Source of the DNA: Thamnaconus septentrionalis | Taxonomy: Eukaryota; Chordata; Actinopteri; Tetraodontiformes; Monacanthidae | Length of the DNA stretch: 64,000 bases | Direction: 5' to 3' | Assembly (NCBI GenBank): GCA_009823395.1 | Contig: CM020502.1 | Location: 14,447,001 to 14,511,000 of the forward strand | Part shown: positions 11,151-25,600 of the stretch, piece by piece | Layout: each line of letters starts with the position of its first letter | How positions within the stretch are numbered: the first letter of the stretch is position 1 | The notes under the pieces: generated by a model | The model's database searches: none | What the model saw: the letters and a program-made list of their open reading frames with translations, nothing else | Told to the model about the DNA's origin: nothing | Position numbers and translations under genes: made by a program

Positions 11151-14100
11151 GAAAATCAGTCAGGAAGTGCTAAACACATTATGGGATGGATGGCTTTGAC
11201 AGCTGTTGCCTTGAATATCTCATGAAATCTGATTTTAGATGATGATAGTCAAGTGTGCAACGTGCTGCCATCTTTCCAGAAGTTAAATGCTTTGAAATTG
11301 CGAGAGAAGAAATTTCTATATATTTTTTTCTCTTATTTTCTTAAGATATCAAAGCATCATGGTTTACATTTTATGGTCTTTAAACCAGCCGACTGTTAGT
11401 GTGCTCACACAGCATTGTGCACACTTAGATTCTCTCAATCGCTTTTTCCAACACTAAAATGTTCCCAAACTTGTTCAGCACATCTTGACTGATTTTTGCT
11501 CGCAGAGCATTCAAGATCATCATCTCATCTAACTGGTTATAATGGAGTTCAATGCAGAAATGAGTCGCTGACTCCAAAACCTCTGAACGGAGGTGTGTGA
11601 CTCCAGTATGCAGCGTGGAGGTTGAGCTCCAATCACGTCTTTTTAATAACCAGTGCCAATAAACCTGTCTGGTGCAGTAAGGAAACATTTTCAATACTTC
11701 TCTTTTCCATTTTGCCAAACCTTGTTGTCACTTTGAGTTCTTTGATCCAATGGTGTGTGGTGTTTTCATCTCAAAATACACATGGACTTGGAGGGGCTGG
11801 TGATGGAGGTGCAAAACATGAAGAATTGTCCAATTATAGATGTTGAATCGTGTATGAATGAGTCTTTATTGAACACTAATTCATCTCAGATGTGCTGTGG
11901 TGATGACATTCTTCCTGATGGATTCATGGTTGTACACCAGTACACCTACGCTGATCATCAATATGAGTGTGATGATGTGCTGTTGCAGCGACTGAGAGGC
12001 TGAGGTCCAGAATGGTTTGCTGTTTGTCTAACACACTGTGAAATGATCAGCTGAGATCACAATCAGCAACTTCATTTTGATGCAGGGGACTGCATCAAAT
12101 AAACTTTATCAGAACATGTTACATACTTATCTTAGTTAAACTACTCATGGCTATAACAGCTATGATGCAAAGTAAAGCAATCAGTGATATTAGAATACGC
12201 AATCATTCAACTTTGGTCATAAAAGACTTTGGAATGAACAAAAGTTAACAAAGTTAAGGATGTGGGATATATGGGACAAAGTTAACATGTTACACAACCA
12301 AAAGATCGGTTTTACATTGTAATAAAGAGTGGCCTGAGAGCAACACATTTAATCAGTTCAGTGATTTTACTCAACTAGTTCATGATATGAACCTTACACT
12401 GTAAATATAATGTCTGTTCATTTAACAAAAGTTAAATAAGTAGTTCTTGAAAATATGAGTTTATGCACGTCAAGCCACATCATGGAAGCATTCTTACACT
12501 TTCGCGTGGAAACGGTGTGAGTTTTGTAGTTGTCTGGTACAAACTCAAGGCACTTCAGTCTAGGAAGGAGTCTGAAAGCACGATTGCTTTACCACAGCAA
12601 AGAGATTCTAAGTGAAGGTGCTTGATGGGCGCAAAGCCACGTAGCATCACAGCTGCCTGGAAACACTGCGTTTCCTTCAGTGTCAACGAGGTGTGGAAAT
12701 CAGCCGCTTTGATTCATTTGAAAAGCCGTCTTCTTAAAAAGCCCTCAAGAAAGCCTGAGTGGCTCAAGTGCAATACCTCCTGTCGTGATTGGTTGTATTT
12801 TGGAATTTCCCCTCCAATAGGAACAGACGCTGATGCCACTGTCACTCTTCTTCTGTATTTATGTTTTACCAAAGCAACCAAACGCCTTGTTTTGTGTTTT
12901 CACTTGGTTTCTTGATGAGCTCTTGTGTTGCAACACTGACGTGAACTGGAAGCATGTTGTGTACAGTTCTATTCCTCACATTTCTTCATGCACTTTAATA
13001 ACTCAACATTGTAATTTAAACTCCCTCCCTCCCCGTTTTTAGAATCTGCTGTCTGTGATATTTGTCAAGTGAATCTTTAATGAAATAAATCATGTCTGCA
13101 CATTTGCTACCTTTGGTTGTTTGATTGATTTGCACATTAATATGCACCATGACTGGCCAGTGTTGATATTGAAGTCAATAGAAAAGTTACACCAGTCTCA
13201 ATATTTGTTTAAAAAACACTTCTGAATATTAAAATATCAGCAACAATTTGACGTCGTACAGTTACAATGTTTGTATTTGTGAGAAAAATTGGACACAAAC
13301 AACAGCAGGACACGTTTGCACACAAATGAATATAGTAATTTTGCATACTTATGTCTTACTGTGAGTATTTTTGCCAGAACCATATAAATTCCTAAACTTG
13401 GAAAAGTGTTGGTGCAGCTCATTAAATATCCATTACTAAATTCACCACTGCCCTTCATTTTTATTTCATATGTGTTTAGAACTATTTTCTTTTTTTGTCA
13501 CAAGTGATGTTGCTAGACATTTTGGATTTAAATGATGTGATTTGTTTTGGAGCAAGACTTCATTCCTCAGAGAACCTGCTGAAGAAAATAATGAATGCTG
13601 TATTACTCATAAACACATGCAGTGAGCTGACTTCTGATATGCAATACTGTAGAATGGAAAAATGATAGTCTTATAGCAACAACCTACTTAAAATCAGTGA
13701 ATATATTTGTAACACAGAGATTCTTGAGCTAAACTGCTGAGTCACAGTCTGTGTAACCCAACCTGTCGATGACCTCACTGCTGTTGCCCCAGATGGAAGA
13801 ATTGTGTCCGGTGGTGTCGCACTTCTCGTTTGTCAGCGTTTGATTTCACTGGGGAAACTGGAAACCAGAAGGAAGCTGAGAGCTACAAACAGCAGCGTGT
13901 TGGACAGCAGGCATCAGTCTGCAGCACTGTACCCACTGACACAATGACCTTTGACCTGTCGCTGCCAGTAACTTACACTCATGGTCAGGGGTAGGGACAA
14001 AAGATCTTTTGAATCTGCGCACAGATTTTAATGCAAATGAAGAGTTAACAAGTCACTCAATCAGCAGATTACTTTAGAATTGAAAAAAACAAAACAAAAA

Positions 14101-15344
14101 AAACCATCTGTGAGTCTGTTGATTGCTTTTTTCAGTTTTAGAGACATCTGCTGTGCACATGTCCGGTTCAAACAACAACATAACTAAACTAGAATATAAA
14201 GAAGCTTTACATCATTTGTTCAAAGAGCCTCAAATAAAGAGAAACAGTGAAGACACTTTCACCCAAGAGCTAAATATTCAACCTTCTGTTGAACCTTTTC
14301 AATTGTATTTTGAACAATTAGTCAATTGTTCAAGTAATTACATAGCAATATAAGTAATGATATAATAAGTTGTTAATATAAATAACTCGATGACTTGTAA
14401 TTGTTCTAATCGTAAATAAAAATAATCTTACTACTGTCAGAACGGACTATGTCCTCGAACACTTCCATGTACTTGCGCACAACCATGTCATTTCGAACCC
14501 AGTCTAGCTAGCTTGGGTAATGGTTGTGAAATGAGGCCACACAGCCACTAGAGGGGAGTAGCACACAGGGACGAGAAACACATCGAACACAATCACTGAC
14601 GGCTTGAAAAACTCGAAATCTCATTTCAACAGTCATGTGAATTTCAAAAATCAACTAATTGTTTACGATTTTTAAAAAAAAAAAAAACTAGAACTGAATG
14701 ATGGCCTTGAAAGAAAAGTGTGTTTCTCCCACACTTTGTGAACAAGACAGAGTGGAAGGACCTCAGCGGCACCAAACACATAAATACATGGCTTTCTTTA
14801 TTTTATACATAAATAGAACTATTACACTTCATTTTTCATTCAATTGTAATTTTAAAAAAAACAAAAAAACCCATTGTTTATGCTTTTGGTTTCTTCAAAA
14901 ACACTTGATGTAACATCTAGGGAAGAGGAAGGCAAGTGAAAGCATTTAGTGATAGAAGGTATTTTCTCAGGGGCTGATAAAGGGCCAATAAATAACAGTT
15001 GGACTTTGATTTATCAGTGTTGGTTGGACTTTAAATAAACGTTGATGTTGTTCAGCCAGTGTTTTCACAGGGTTTGCAAAAATCAGCTGCTTTTCACTAA
15101 AATAAACTCACATTTCCCGTTGCATTTCCGCTCCTTGAAAGGCATTACTGGCCACTTATGACACCTTTTTATCCCATCAGAGTGAGAGGTCACACCTGCA
15201 CACAGTGCTGGCTTGTACTGTTGTTAAGAGTGAAAGCCTTTCATAGCACCACAGCTGACACGTTATCCAGCTGATGTGGATCCTGATCAAACAGGAGGAC
15301 GTGTTTGAAGAACACCTCGGACACAACTTGAACAACTACCAATT
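11151..15344. other. Spacer between convergent MATCAP2 and EEPD1
   Basis: Mostly AT-rich. Open frames on minus at 11425-11718 and plus at 11755-12003 show no recognisable domain, and part of the interval may be distal MATCAP2 3'UTR. I identified no transposon boundaries here. Confidence 0.5.
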
Positions 15345-15504
15345 CCTCTTTATTGTATGTACACATAGAAAATGTTCTTAACATTTTATGGCTATCTGTC
15401 TTCTCAGAAAATAATGTACATTGTTCAACCTAAAACTCAACAAGTGGCACTTCAAACTTGGCACGTCGTCACATTCATCAGGAAACCTGTTCGCCTCTGC
15501 TGCC

Positions 15505-15543
<39 letters not shown>

Positions 15544-15592
15544 TGTGGTGGAGTGCAGCCAGCGCTCTGTAGTGTCACCGCCGTGCACGTCG
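15345..15592 (-). other. EEPD1: EEPD1 3'UTR with poly(A) signal
   Basis: It follows the TGA of EEPD1. On the minus strand AATAAA lies at 15354-15349, which would give a compact 3'UTR of about 240 nt. It contains a CTG trinucleotide repeat (sense strand). Confidence 0.65.
15508..15543 (-). repeat. (CTG)12 repeat in EEPD1 3'UTR
   Basis: Twelve uninterrupted AGC units on plus, which read as CTG/GCT in the EEPD1 transcript. The open frames across it (poly-Ser, poly-Ala, poly-Gln) are products of the repeat. Confidence 0.95.
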
Positions 15593-15783
15593 TCACCGCT
15601 CGTGTTTGGGCATAAAGTCTCCTCTGTCCACCACCGTCACGCCCGGCCTGCTCAGCTCCTTTGAGCAGGCGTCGATGTAGAACTCGGCCAGCAGGGGGCA
15701 GTGGTCTGAGGCCACCCCTCCCCAGGACCAGTTGTCTGGGATCCAGGGGTTGGTCAGTCCTTCCCGCACCACCATGTAGTGGC
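15593..15783 (-). CDS. EEPD1: EEPD1 coding exon 7 (terminal)
   Basis: 191 nt with the stop at 15593-15595; the acceptor is CCCCGGCAG. It encodes HYMVVREGLTNPWIPDNWSW, then the catalytic-histidine motif SDHCP, and ends PKHER, as in other vertebrate EEPD1 proteins. Confidence 0.96.
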
Positions 15784-18700
15784 CTGCCGGGGGCGAGAGA
15801 GCGATTAGACGGACAAACGCTGCGATTACAACTGATGTTTAACTGTAGCTGTGTTTCCATAACTCCTAGATTTGTCCAAAAAGTCATCAAAGCGAAAAAC
15901 ACAACAACCATTCTTGACAGCAAACAAACGGAAACAAACAAAAGCAAACCTAATTCTGGTCAAATTTCACGGAAAATTGTCATGGAAACGCAGCTTAAGT
16001 GGAAGGTAAACCTGAAAGGTCCAGTGTGTCTTGGTAAAAACTTTATATACTGCTTATAAATACAGTAATGAAAGTGTATAATTCAGTACAAGACAAGTAA
16101 TTTGGTTTTCCTATCCTTAGAACAGTTCTTATATACATATAAACAATATCCATAGATCAATAAGGGTCCCAGTGCTCCCAGTTAGCTGCCATCTTGCACC
16201 ACCATATTTCTAAGGAAGCCTGGTGTGGACAATCCAGCTGCCTGACAGCACGTTTGATAATTAGGGTGAACGCTCGCGTCTTCAAAAAAACCAGCGTAGA
16301 AGAGGGTGGACGAGGTTCAGGTTTGGGTGTGCAGGCGACCGTAGTTCACTGGCAAGCTTGGGAGGGGGAAGGAGAGAGAAAGAAGGCAGCTAACTGGGAA
16401 CAAGGCTCTATGGATATTTTTATATATAAATAAGAACTTTTCAAAGGGTAGAAAAACCAAAGTACTTGTATTTTACTACGATTATACACTATTATATATT
16501 AATGTATTATGGGTGGCATGTTAAAAATTTTACCAATATAAAAATCCTAAATCAAGCCAAATAATTTTAAACACTGGACCTTTAAATTAAAGCAGATGAG
16601 TAAACAAATGGGTAAAACTTTTTTTTATAACTCAGTGCCTTTAGTCCTACAGCACCTGGGTTCCAGAGTGCTTACCAGAATAAATCTTCTTGAGGGAGCG
16701 GCTCAGCCAAATGTTGTCCAGGCAGCGGGTGCCCTGTGGCTGGCGGGTGCTGATGTTGGTGAACTGGGTGGGGGGCACCAAGGGCCAGAGCTTCTCCTTC
16801 CTCAGCGCGTCCAGCTCGGAGTTCTGGGAAGAGGAGCCAAAGTCTCCCAGCACCACCAGCTCCTTCTCTCCTACACACACAGCACAGAGAGCAATTTAAC
16901 TGGGTGACCAAGTCAAGGATGGTGGAGTGTGATCATCTGCTGCCTCACAGGTGGAGACTGACCTCTCAGGGTTTCCTGGATGCTGGCGGACAGATGGGGA
17001 CACTTGACTTCCTGTGTGTTGTTGCTGGCCTGCATGTAGACGTTCACCACTGTGAGCTCATATGAACCCAGCTGAGGGGAGAGGAGGCACAAATCAGCAG
17101 CTTTAAAACCAGAGGGCCATAAACAGCTATATGTATATATATATTTAGGCTTATCAAAGACCCTCCCATATTCAAAACATCATTAAATTCACACAAGAAT
17201 GAAAAAAATGTAATAAAATAATAACAAAATATATAAAATGTGTAAAAATAAATTTTTTATATATATAACATTATACATTATGTATATATATATATGAAAG
17301 TGACGTACAATACAAGCAAGAATTTGATTAATACCTTTAATGACAGATGGTACTTGATTCTGCAAGTCATTTCAGTTAGGATTAGCTAAACTAAAACTTC
17401 AGCTAAGCTAAAAAATATACTGTATATATTCACAGAACATGTTAAAAATGCACCCTTTGCTTTTACTTACAGTAAAATGAGCTCGGTAGAGTTGCGGGGA
17501 AGAATGATTACTGTTGCCATTGACAACAGGGGGCTCTAAAAGTGCAGCGTCCCTCAGGTCGACTCCCGATGAGCTGTCCCACAGAAAACCAGAGAAACTG
17601 ACTCCCTGGAAAATAAATAGAAGAATGGAAATCAGTCTTTTTTTGCTCCTGGACAAAATAGATGAACATGTTTATATTTATGTTAGCATATTTACTGTGT
17701 AAAGGACATGTGTGTGAACAATTAGGAGGCTATTAGACCTATATGTTGCCATTCATGTGTTTTCCTGTTTGTAATTAAAACAGTTCAATTGCATTCACAG
17801 TTTTTCATCATTAGAACAAACAAAATATGATACTAAGCTATGCTGTTTATGTTTGTATGAAAGGTTGTTTAATAGAAGTTACAGCAAATCTTTGCAACCT
17901 CATGTCGTATCTGCTGGCTGAAAACAAAACCCAGTCTGTCTTGAAAGAACTGGAATATAACTAGAGGTTGATCTGGGGGTAAAGCGGTGTTCAACTGGCA
18001 ACCTCACCTTGCTGGACCGTCCAGTTGGCTTTTCAGACACAATGCTCTTCCAAAGTCCTCGTGGCCATTTCCATTTCCGCACACTAGACAACGTTGCCTG
18101 ATTCAACTCCACACAGAACTGAAACAGAAAAACAGAGACGCCGACGTTTCAATAAAATTGATTTTATTATGAAAAGACGTATTGGCATTTTTGGAAAAGA
18201 AATATGTACATGTGGAACAATAATCGTATAAAATGAAGAGTTAAGAAAGCATGAGACAAAAAGCAAATTATTGTCAAGACAAACGCACAACACGCACACA
18301 CACAGTGCCTGAAGTCTAAACCTTCTATCAACACTTGAGGGCAGGTTAACAAGTCCAACATGTTTTGCTGTAAGGAAACAACACCAAGTGGAGTGAACTG
18401 GAGTAACCCCGTATGATCCCTCCGAGGAAATTCACAGAGAAAGAGGAAGCCTCTTATGTCAACACACAGGAGGGAGACGAAAGCATCGATATCCTATAGA
18501 GAAAGCGGAACGCCGAACACGAGAAGTCAACAGTGGTGGGAGAAGGAAAGAAGGGGAGGACGAAAGGAAAGAAGGGGAGGACGAAAGGAAAGAAGGGAAG
18601 GACGAAAGGAAAGAAGGGGAGGACGACTCTGTTAGCAGGATTTCTCACATCAAACAACAACGACGCAAAGAAAAGATCACAGGGGCCATTCAGAAGAAAA

Positions 18701-21700
18701 TAAACTGTTTTTGAGGAAATGATCAACACATCTTATTTGTGCCATCAAATAATTGTAAATATAAGAATAAAAAGATGACAAATAAAATAAAACATTTATA
18801 GGTTAAGAAAGAAAAAAACAAGATATCTACATCTTCTGAACAGCTGGATTATTGACAGTTATCGCCATACTGACATATACAGTAAATAAGTGTTTTATTG
18901 CACCTTAATGGAATGTAAAGTGGTTAAGAAGATGATTGTATTGAGTGTAGTTCACCTGCGGAGGACTAACTGGCAGGTTGAACTGAGTTCATCAAGGCTT
19001 CAACTGGAAAAAAGTGTTTTTCAAGAGAAAGACGTAAAACCTGCTGGAGAAAACCCAAAAGCAACGCATCAAATATAGAAAATATAGTTTGGCGGCGGTG
19101 GCGGCGCGATAACAAGAGGCCTGCAAGATCAAAGGAAGAGAAAGGAATCATTCTTCTGCTCTTCGAGGATGAAGACGTTGAGGGAGGGAGGGATGAAAAG
19201 ACGGCGGAGTGGTGGAAGTGAAGACGCGAGGAGGACGGAAGAGTCGGCTGGCAGGAGGGAAAGTGCAGCAGTGTGAGTTGCAACTTGTTAAGTGGTAATT
19301 CCTCCTCCTACAACCTCCATCCCTCCCTCCCTCCATCCCTCCATCACTCCATCCCTCCCTCCCTCCGTCCAAAATACTCTGCTGCTGACCTACTTCTCCT
19401 CCACACAGCTCCAGTTTCTCTGCCCAGGATCCAGGAGGTGGCTAACACACACGTCCAGATTGTGGAGTGAGTGAGTGAGTGAGTGAGTGAGTGAGTGAGT
19501 GGGTGGGTGAGAGAGTGAGTGAGTGGGCGAGCTGCACAGGAGCACATGTACAACATTGACCTTTGACATTATGGGAAGAAACGTTTGTGTGTTCCTGAGG
19601 CGCTGGCTTTGTTTAGCACTGTTGTTGCTCAGCGTGAAGTCAAAATACACAATATGTGTGTTGGCCAACTTTTCTGTTTGCGAGGCTGTTCTGACCATGA
19701 GCTGAGTATAGTCTCACATGGACGCTGCTCCAGTTTTTCTCACTTCGTATCTGGCACAGGGTCATTTATTTTATTACATAAAGCAATTTAATAAGAGCGT
19801 GGAAATGCAGCTCTGCCAGTGCAGAAACACTACCAAAAAACCTTGGAAACCTATTCTATTGGAAATCTATTGGAAACCTATTCACTCATTCCCATCCCAT
19901 CTGTGACAAGGGTAGGGTAAAACCCTGAAGAAAAAAAGAAGCCAGTTAAACTACCATCCAGGCTCATAACTACCCACGATTCACAGCTCCTGGTTAAACT
20001 TGATAGGGGAGAAGTTAGAGAACCACCTGACAACACGCTGGTTTCACACAGAACTTGTAGGCATACTAAAGCACATTCCTATCAACTGTAACAATATCTC
20101 ACTGTGGAAATGGCTATAATAAACCTGAACCTGAACCTGAACCTGAACCTGAAGAAAAGGCCTCAGATTGGAATCCAGATCTTCTGAGGTTCCAAAACCA
20201 CAATATCTCTTGTTGATGCCTCATTATCGTCATTCATCAGTCGTGTCTAAAGTTATTTCTGTTACTCTGCTGTAAAATAAGAGACAGTACTGAGCAGCCA
20301 GTCTCAGTTCAGGGCTGCACAAGGACTACTACTACTTCAGATCCCCCTACAGTATCTCCAGTCTGGTTTGCTTTTTGGGTAGTAATTAATAAGAAGCACT
20401 AAATGCCAGTTTAGATTTGCAGTTTGTGAGAAGGATGAAAAACAGAAGAGGTTTTAAAAACTGCAACATGGATAAATGAATATATTTTTTACTAGATAGG
20501 ACAAAGTGGATTATCATATTTATCTATATTATTTATATTTTATAGTGTATGTGGATTTCAGTTTGCTTATTTGTTTTTATAAGATTTTATTATTATTAAT
20601 ACCTGAGATTGCTGACACTGATATGATGATTTGCAAATGGGTATTATTACATTCTTATATTGGAATAAGAATGTGCTATATTGTTTTATTTATTTATTCT
20701 TTCTTTGATTATTGTTATTATTATACTGATATTCATTAAAAATAATTGCTATTATTCATATATAAATCATTAGAAATCGAATCAAATGTGAACATGCTCA
20801 CTGGATTGTCAGCAGGAAGTGATAGCAGGCAGAATTAGCCAGAGGTTCTTCTGACTGACAGCATCAAACCACCGTAAAGATGGATTTCTCCGAGGTCACT
20901 GGACTGAATGAACTGTCTGAATGAGCCGCTGCTTGTTGGCTGATTGCGGCAGACTCTCAGCAACACCTTCAGCCAAACCCAGAGTTGTCGCACAGACCCA
21001 CAATTTTTAATAAGACTCTAAAACATCTGCAGCGACTGGCGAGGACACCCTCACCCATAGCAACCACTGTCATATTTATAGTGTGGAGGGCACTGGGGGA
21101 CGCTAACACACTTTAAAGTCAAATGTGAGCCTAGAAATAGAAGACATTTACACTGGGGATGCAGCGCCGCCCACGCGCAGGCAGACGGAGGGTGGTGGTG
21201 GTGGTGGTGGGGGGTGCGAGACTGTCGTGGGCGCATTTGAATAACAGCGACACATTAAATACACAGAAAACAAGAAGCGAGACGTTTCTGAGGACATTGA
21301 ACGCTGCCTCGAGTGGTGAGTCACGTCGCTGGCAGCGCTGCAGATCCAGGCAGCAACACAATGTGGAGTCAGACGGCAGCACTGTACCTTGTCGAGAGCC
21401 TCTCGATCCAGCAGGTCCTGCACCGCCAGCAGCTTGATGCTGAGGACAAACGGAGGACATGAGATTAACAGCAACGCTGTATTTAAAGCATTTTACATTT
21501 TGTGATCAAACAACCAGCTGGATGTCATGTAAAGAAAAACTCCAAGTGAGACTAGTGTACTTGGGAACGTACACTACCAGTCAGAGGTCTGGGCTCACCT
21601 TCTCATGTGATGCAACTATTTACAAAGATTCTCAGTTAAGGGATCAAAATAATGAATGAATAAAACAATATATAATGTATAATTAGTGAACAAAAAAGTG

Positions 21701-22611
21701 TGAAATAACGTAAAATAATTTCTTCAAAATAGCCACCTTTCATATAAAACATTTAGAGTTATTTAACTATGTTTTTTACAACATAATTTCATATATATTG
21801 CTCATATATTCGATGTCGATGTGTTCATATATTCGATGTCTTCAATATAAACCATGTGGACTTCCACATGGTTTCTTTGACTTTATAATGTTGCAGTATG
21901 TTTTCACCGTGGAGGACTTCAGAATTTTGCCCCGTGGTGAATGCAGCAAAAACAATTAAAATTCAAACACTGAGCGAGAATTCTCCCCCTCAGCCTCCAG
22001 GTCCAAACAAATCTTCAATATTCAGGGAGGAATTATTTTTCACAAACACAGAACAGTTCTGTGTTTGCATGAATATTCATAGCTGTTGTTTGCGCTGAGT
22101 CACTTCACCAAAAAGAAAATGAAACATTAATAAACGATACGACAAACAATAGTCCTCAGTGCTAACCGACACACTTTGTCCATTGGAACCAGACTGTCGG
22201 CCTGGAAAGCTGCTTCATCTATTGGGGGCAATTTCAGCAAAGGGATTTAAAAGTGAAACAGCACATAAAGTGAATTTGTCTTATCTGCCAGAGCGTCTCC
22301 ACACAGTGCAGGCCGGCCTTGACGGCGCAGTAAACGCTCGACTGTTCTGCATTCTGAATGACTTTCTAGACCAACAGTCAGCACAATGAAGAGCAGGCAA
22401 GTCTCTAAACTGGCGAGCACTCCTCGCTCTGCTCCTATCGCACCACTGCTTCAATTTTCTTTTACAGCCTTTAACGTCCCCGTTCCCAACTTCCCCTGCA
22501 CATAAAAGAAGCAATTAAATAAACTCCAAGCAAAAAAAAAATCCTGCTAGTTGACACCCACAGGACTTCCAGAGCACAATCTGTGCTGCTAATCACATTA
22601 GATGGAGAGGG

Positions 22612-22642
<31 letters not shown>

Positions 22643-25600
22643 ACAAGCCGCATCTAACGCAAGCACGCACACACTCAGCTGGGTCTGAGGGGTCGTATGT
22701 CAAACAGATTTTCTGTGGTGCAACCAACGCCATTCAATGAAGTTTGGTGCCACCGCTGTGACCTCTGACCTCCTAATCCGCATTGGTCGCACTGAAAAAA
22801 AAAAAAAAACCCAACATAAATCACATTGCATAACCATCTTTTCTCGCAGTGAGCTGCGTGTCTGAAGCGACTGCAGCGACGTCTCCCAGCCGAGAGTTTC
22901 ACAGCCAGAGAGACGACGGAACACCGAGGAACTGAGAGGAAGAGTCTGTCGGCTTTCACACGCGCTGCCAATCCTGCAAAACTGGACGAGGTCTTCAAAA
23001 AAAAAACACAACCCCAAAACTCAGTGAAACAGAACACAAACCATTCCATACCAGGGGTTCCCAAACTTTTCCACGCCACCACCCCTAAAACAGCATTTAG
23101 CTTCTAGCCAGTGGACCCTCTTTGAAAACCAACAGACAGTCGCTGCATTTCCATGACCCCTTGAATTGCGGCAAAACCTAAATATTGCATTTTATTGGTA
23201 CCAGTATCCCGCATTACACACTTCCAAGAACTTTGTGGGCCATCCTGCTCCACCCAAACGATCTGCCTTCAGGTTACATAACACGGAGGGTTGCTGAGAT
23301 CACAAGCACAAAGTTTGTTGCTTCAGTGAGCAAAGAGTACACACATCCTGTTTTCAGAACAAACAAGGGCCGGCGTCTTGGAGACAATGGAACCTGTGCT
23401 TCAGTCCAAGGTGAGAGCGCACCGCCTCACACCGCCTCCGACTGTCCCGGGCCGCCTCACACCACCGGACCGACCTCAGGATTCGACCGGGTCATCAGGG
23501 CGGGAACTGCTGAGTCAGCATTCGTTTCAGAATTTGCGGGGTCCGTGGAGAGCGATCGAAGTGCAAATGATCGCAATCTGAGCAACCAGATTAAACGTCA
23601 AGATTGAAGCAAATCTGAGGGCGGACGCAATGTTGTGTAATCAGAGGAGAGCAGTGGCAGCAGTGGCAGCAGTGGCAGCAGTGGCCGTGGAGGTGACCTT
23701 GAGATTGGAGTAAATGACACAGGGAAAGGGGATTCTATGGGACCTGAAGAAAGATCAGATGCAGTTCACCGTGTGACCTGATGAGGTCTGATACTTAGTC
23801 ACCCGTACTTTATTTTACTGCTGCAATCAGCCCAAGACCGTTCTTGCACTTAGAGGTTTAGTGTGTCATTTATAAGGAGATCTTTAAGAAGAAAGTGGTT
23901 AAAAGTCAACAATCTGCAGGTCCATGAGGAAAGGGGGGAGGGAGGAAGTTCAGAGCGTCAAACTGCTGCAATCTCCTGGAGGAGTTGTTCCAGCAGCCCT
24001 TGACCAAGGCCGATGTATATACAGCATATACTGTATAAAAAAAAAAAATCAATTTTATTGCACTGCGAGTATACACTTACATTAATGTATTTATGGGCAT
24101 TATCATAAACTTTTACCAATATAAAAATTCTAAAACAAGTCAAATTTTACACACTGGACCTTTAAAATGAGAATCAGAAATGCCTTCATTGCCATTGTGA
24201 TTGTCGACAACAAAACTGCAGAGTGAAGTTGAGTGACGCAAACAAAGAAGTGCGTATCGGGTTTCCATCTTGACCTAGCCACACATAGCCACTGGCAAAA
24301 TAAATACATGAAATGAGACTCACCAAGCCATCCAGTTCCGCCCACGACCTCAAGATCCAAATAATGACTGGAATAGAAGGTCAAAATACCGTAGCTGGAG
24401 TTGGAGGCCGTGTGGCGTTTTTATTAGGAGTTACATCAATTTTAATTTCAATTAAATATAGAAACTGAGCTGACTTAGTTATTTTATGCACACACTATCA
24501 CCTGATACGGATTAATAAATGATGAGTTATCAGTTATACTGATGTTCTTGAAGCGCCGAGCGACCGCAGTTAGTCAGCTGAAATCGTAAAACAGGTTTTG
24601 GAACACTAGGTTGGCCGCGCTGACTTCCACTTGGCACGTTGTCGCGGCGATACATCTGACTCGCTTGTCAGCGCACAAACGCAAAATGCTGCGCCAATGA
24701 GAATTTCCACTTCAGCACCCAACGGCCGTGTGTCAGCGTCGACCCCAGCACACCTCGGCAGCACCCCGTCCTCACACCTTCGCAGCAGCCCGTCCTCACC
24801 ACCCCACCACCCCACGCGCGCCTAGCTCGCCATTTTTCTTTGGGAGAAATCGAGCAGCATGGCGCCGACTGTATTGTCAGTATTTCTAGTTGTTATGTCA
24901 GCCTGTCAGGGGATTACGACACGAGTGCTGCCAGAGTGCTGGCAGAGTCTAATCTCAGTCTGGAGTGCAGACTAGCAGATGTTTGTGCTGCGCCAGGCTT
25001 ATGTACAGAGCAATAAATGGGACAGCTCTGCCTCCTGCACATGCAAACGCAGACGTGCTGAATGTGAGGACGTTCACCAAGCCCAGTGGTGAAAATGTAC
25101 GGACGATGGAGAATGGAGCTGTTTTCTATTCTAATGGCAAAATAAGAGCATCTGTAGTTTGGGATATGTGTTGTCACCCTTGATGGGGTTTGATAAGATT
25201 CACATTTGGAAAAAAAAAAAAAAAAAATGGGCATGGTGTCCAAGTAAACTTGGTGGCTTCCACACAAACCTCACTCTTACTTTGACTAAAATAAATGTCG
25301 TTATTCCGTTTTCCAAAACTTCTTCCTTCTTTCTTTTTGAAAGGCTGATGAAGGTAGATGGCAAAACTCCACCAGCAAGAGAAATGTTTGGTCACACTTT
25401 ATAATAAGTACACACTATAAAGCACAAGTTAAGCATTAATAAATAATGAATACATCATTTATAAATCACACTTCTGACATAAATTCTCTATGGTATGTAG
25501 TTATTAAACACAGTTATACATATTTCACTCTTCATTAATAATCTATATAGCATGTTCAATGGTTAGTGAATGTGTAGATGTTCTAGAAAAACTCAAGACG

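Noticed and set aside
11425..12003. 97-aa minus frame and 82-aa plus frame downstream of MATCAP2
   Set aside because: No domain or homologue that I recognise and no splice or promoter context. The plus frame lies in possible distal 3'UTR.
15378..15947. 189-aa minus frame and short plus frames with poly-Ser, poly-Ala or poly-Gln
   Set aside because: They cross the CTG repeat in the EEPD1 3'UTR, and the 189-aa frame runs out of frame over exon 7.
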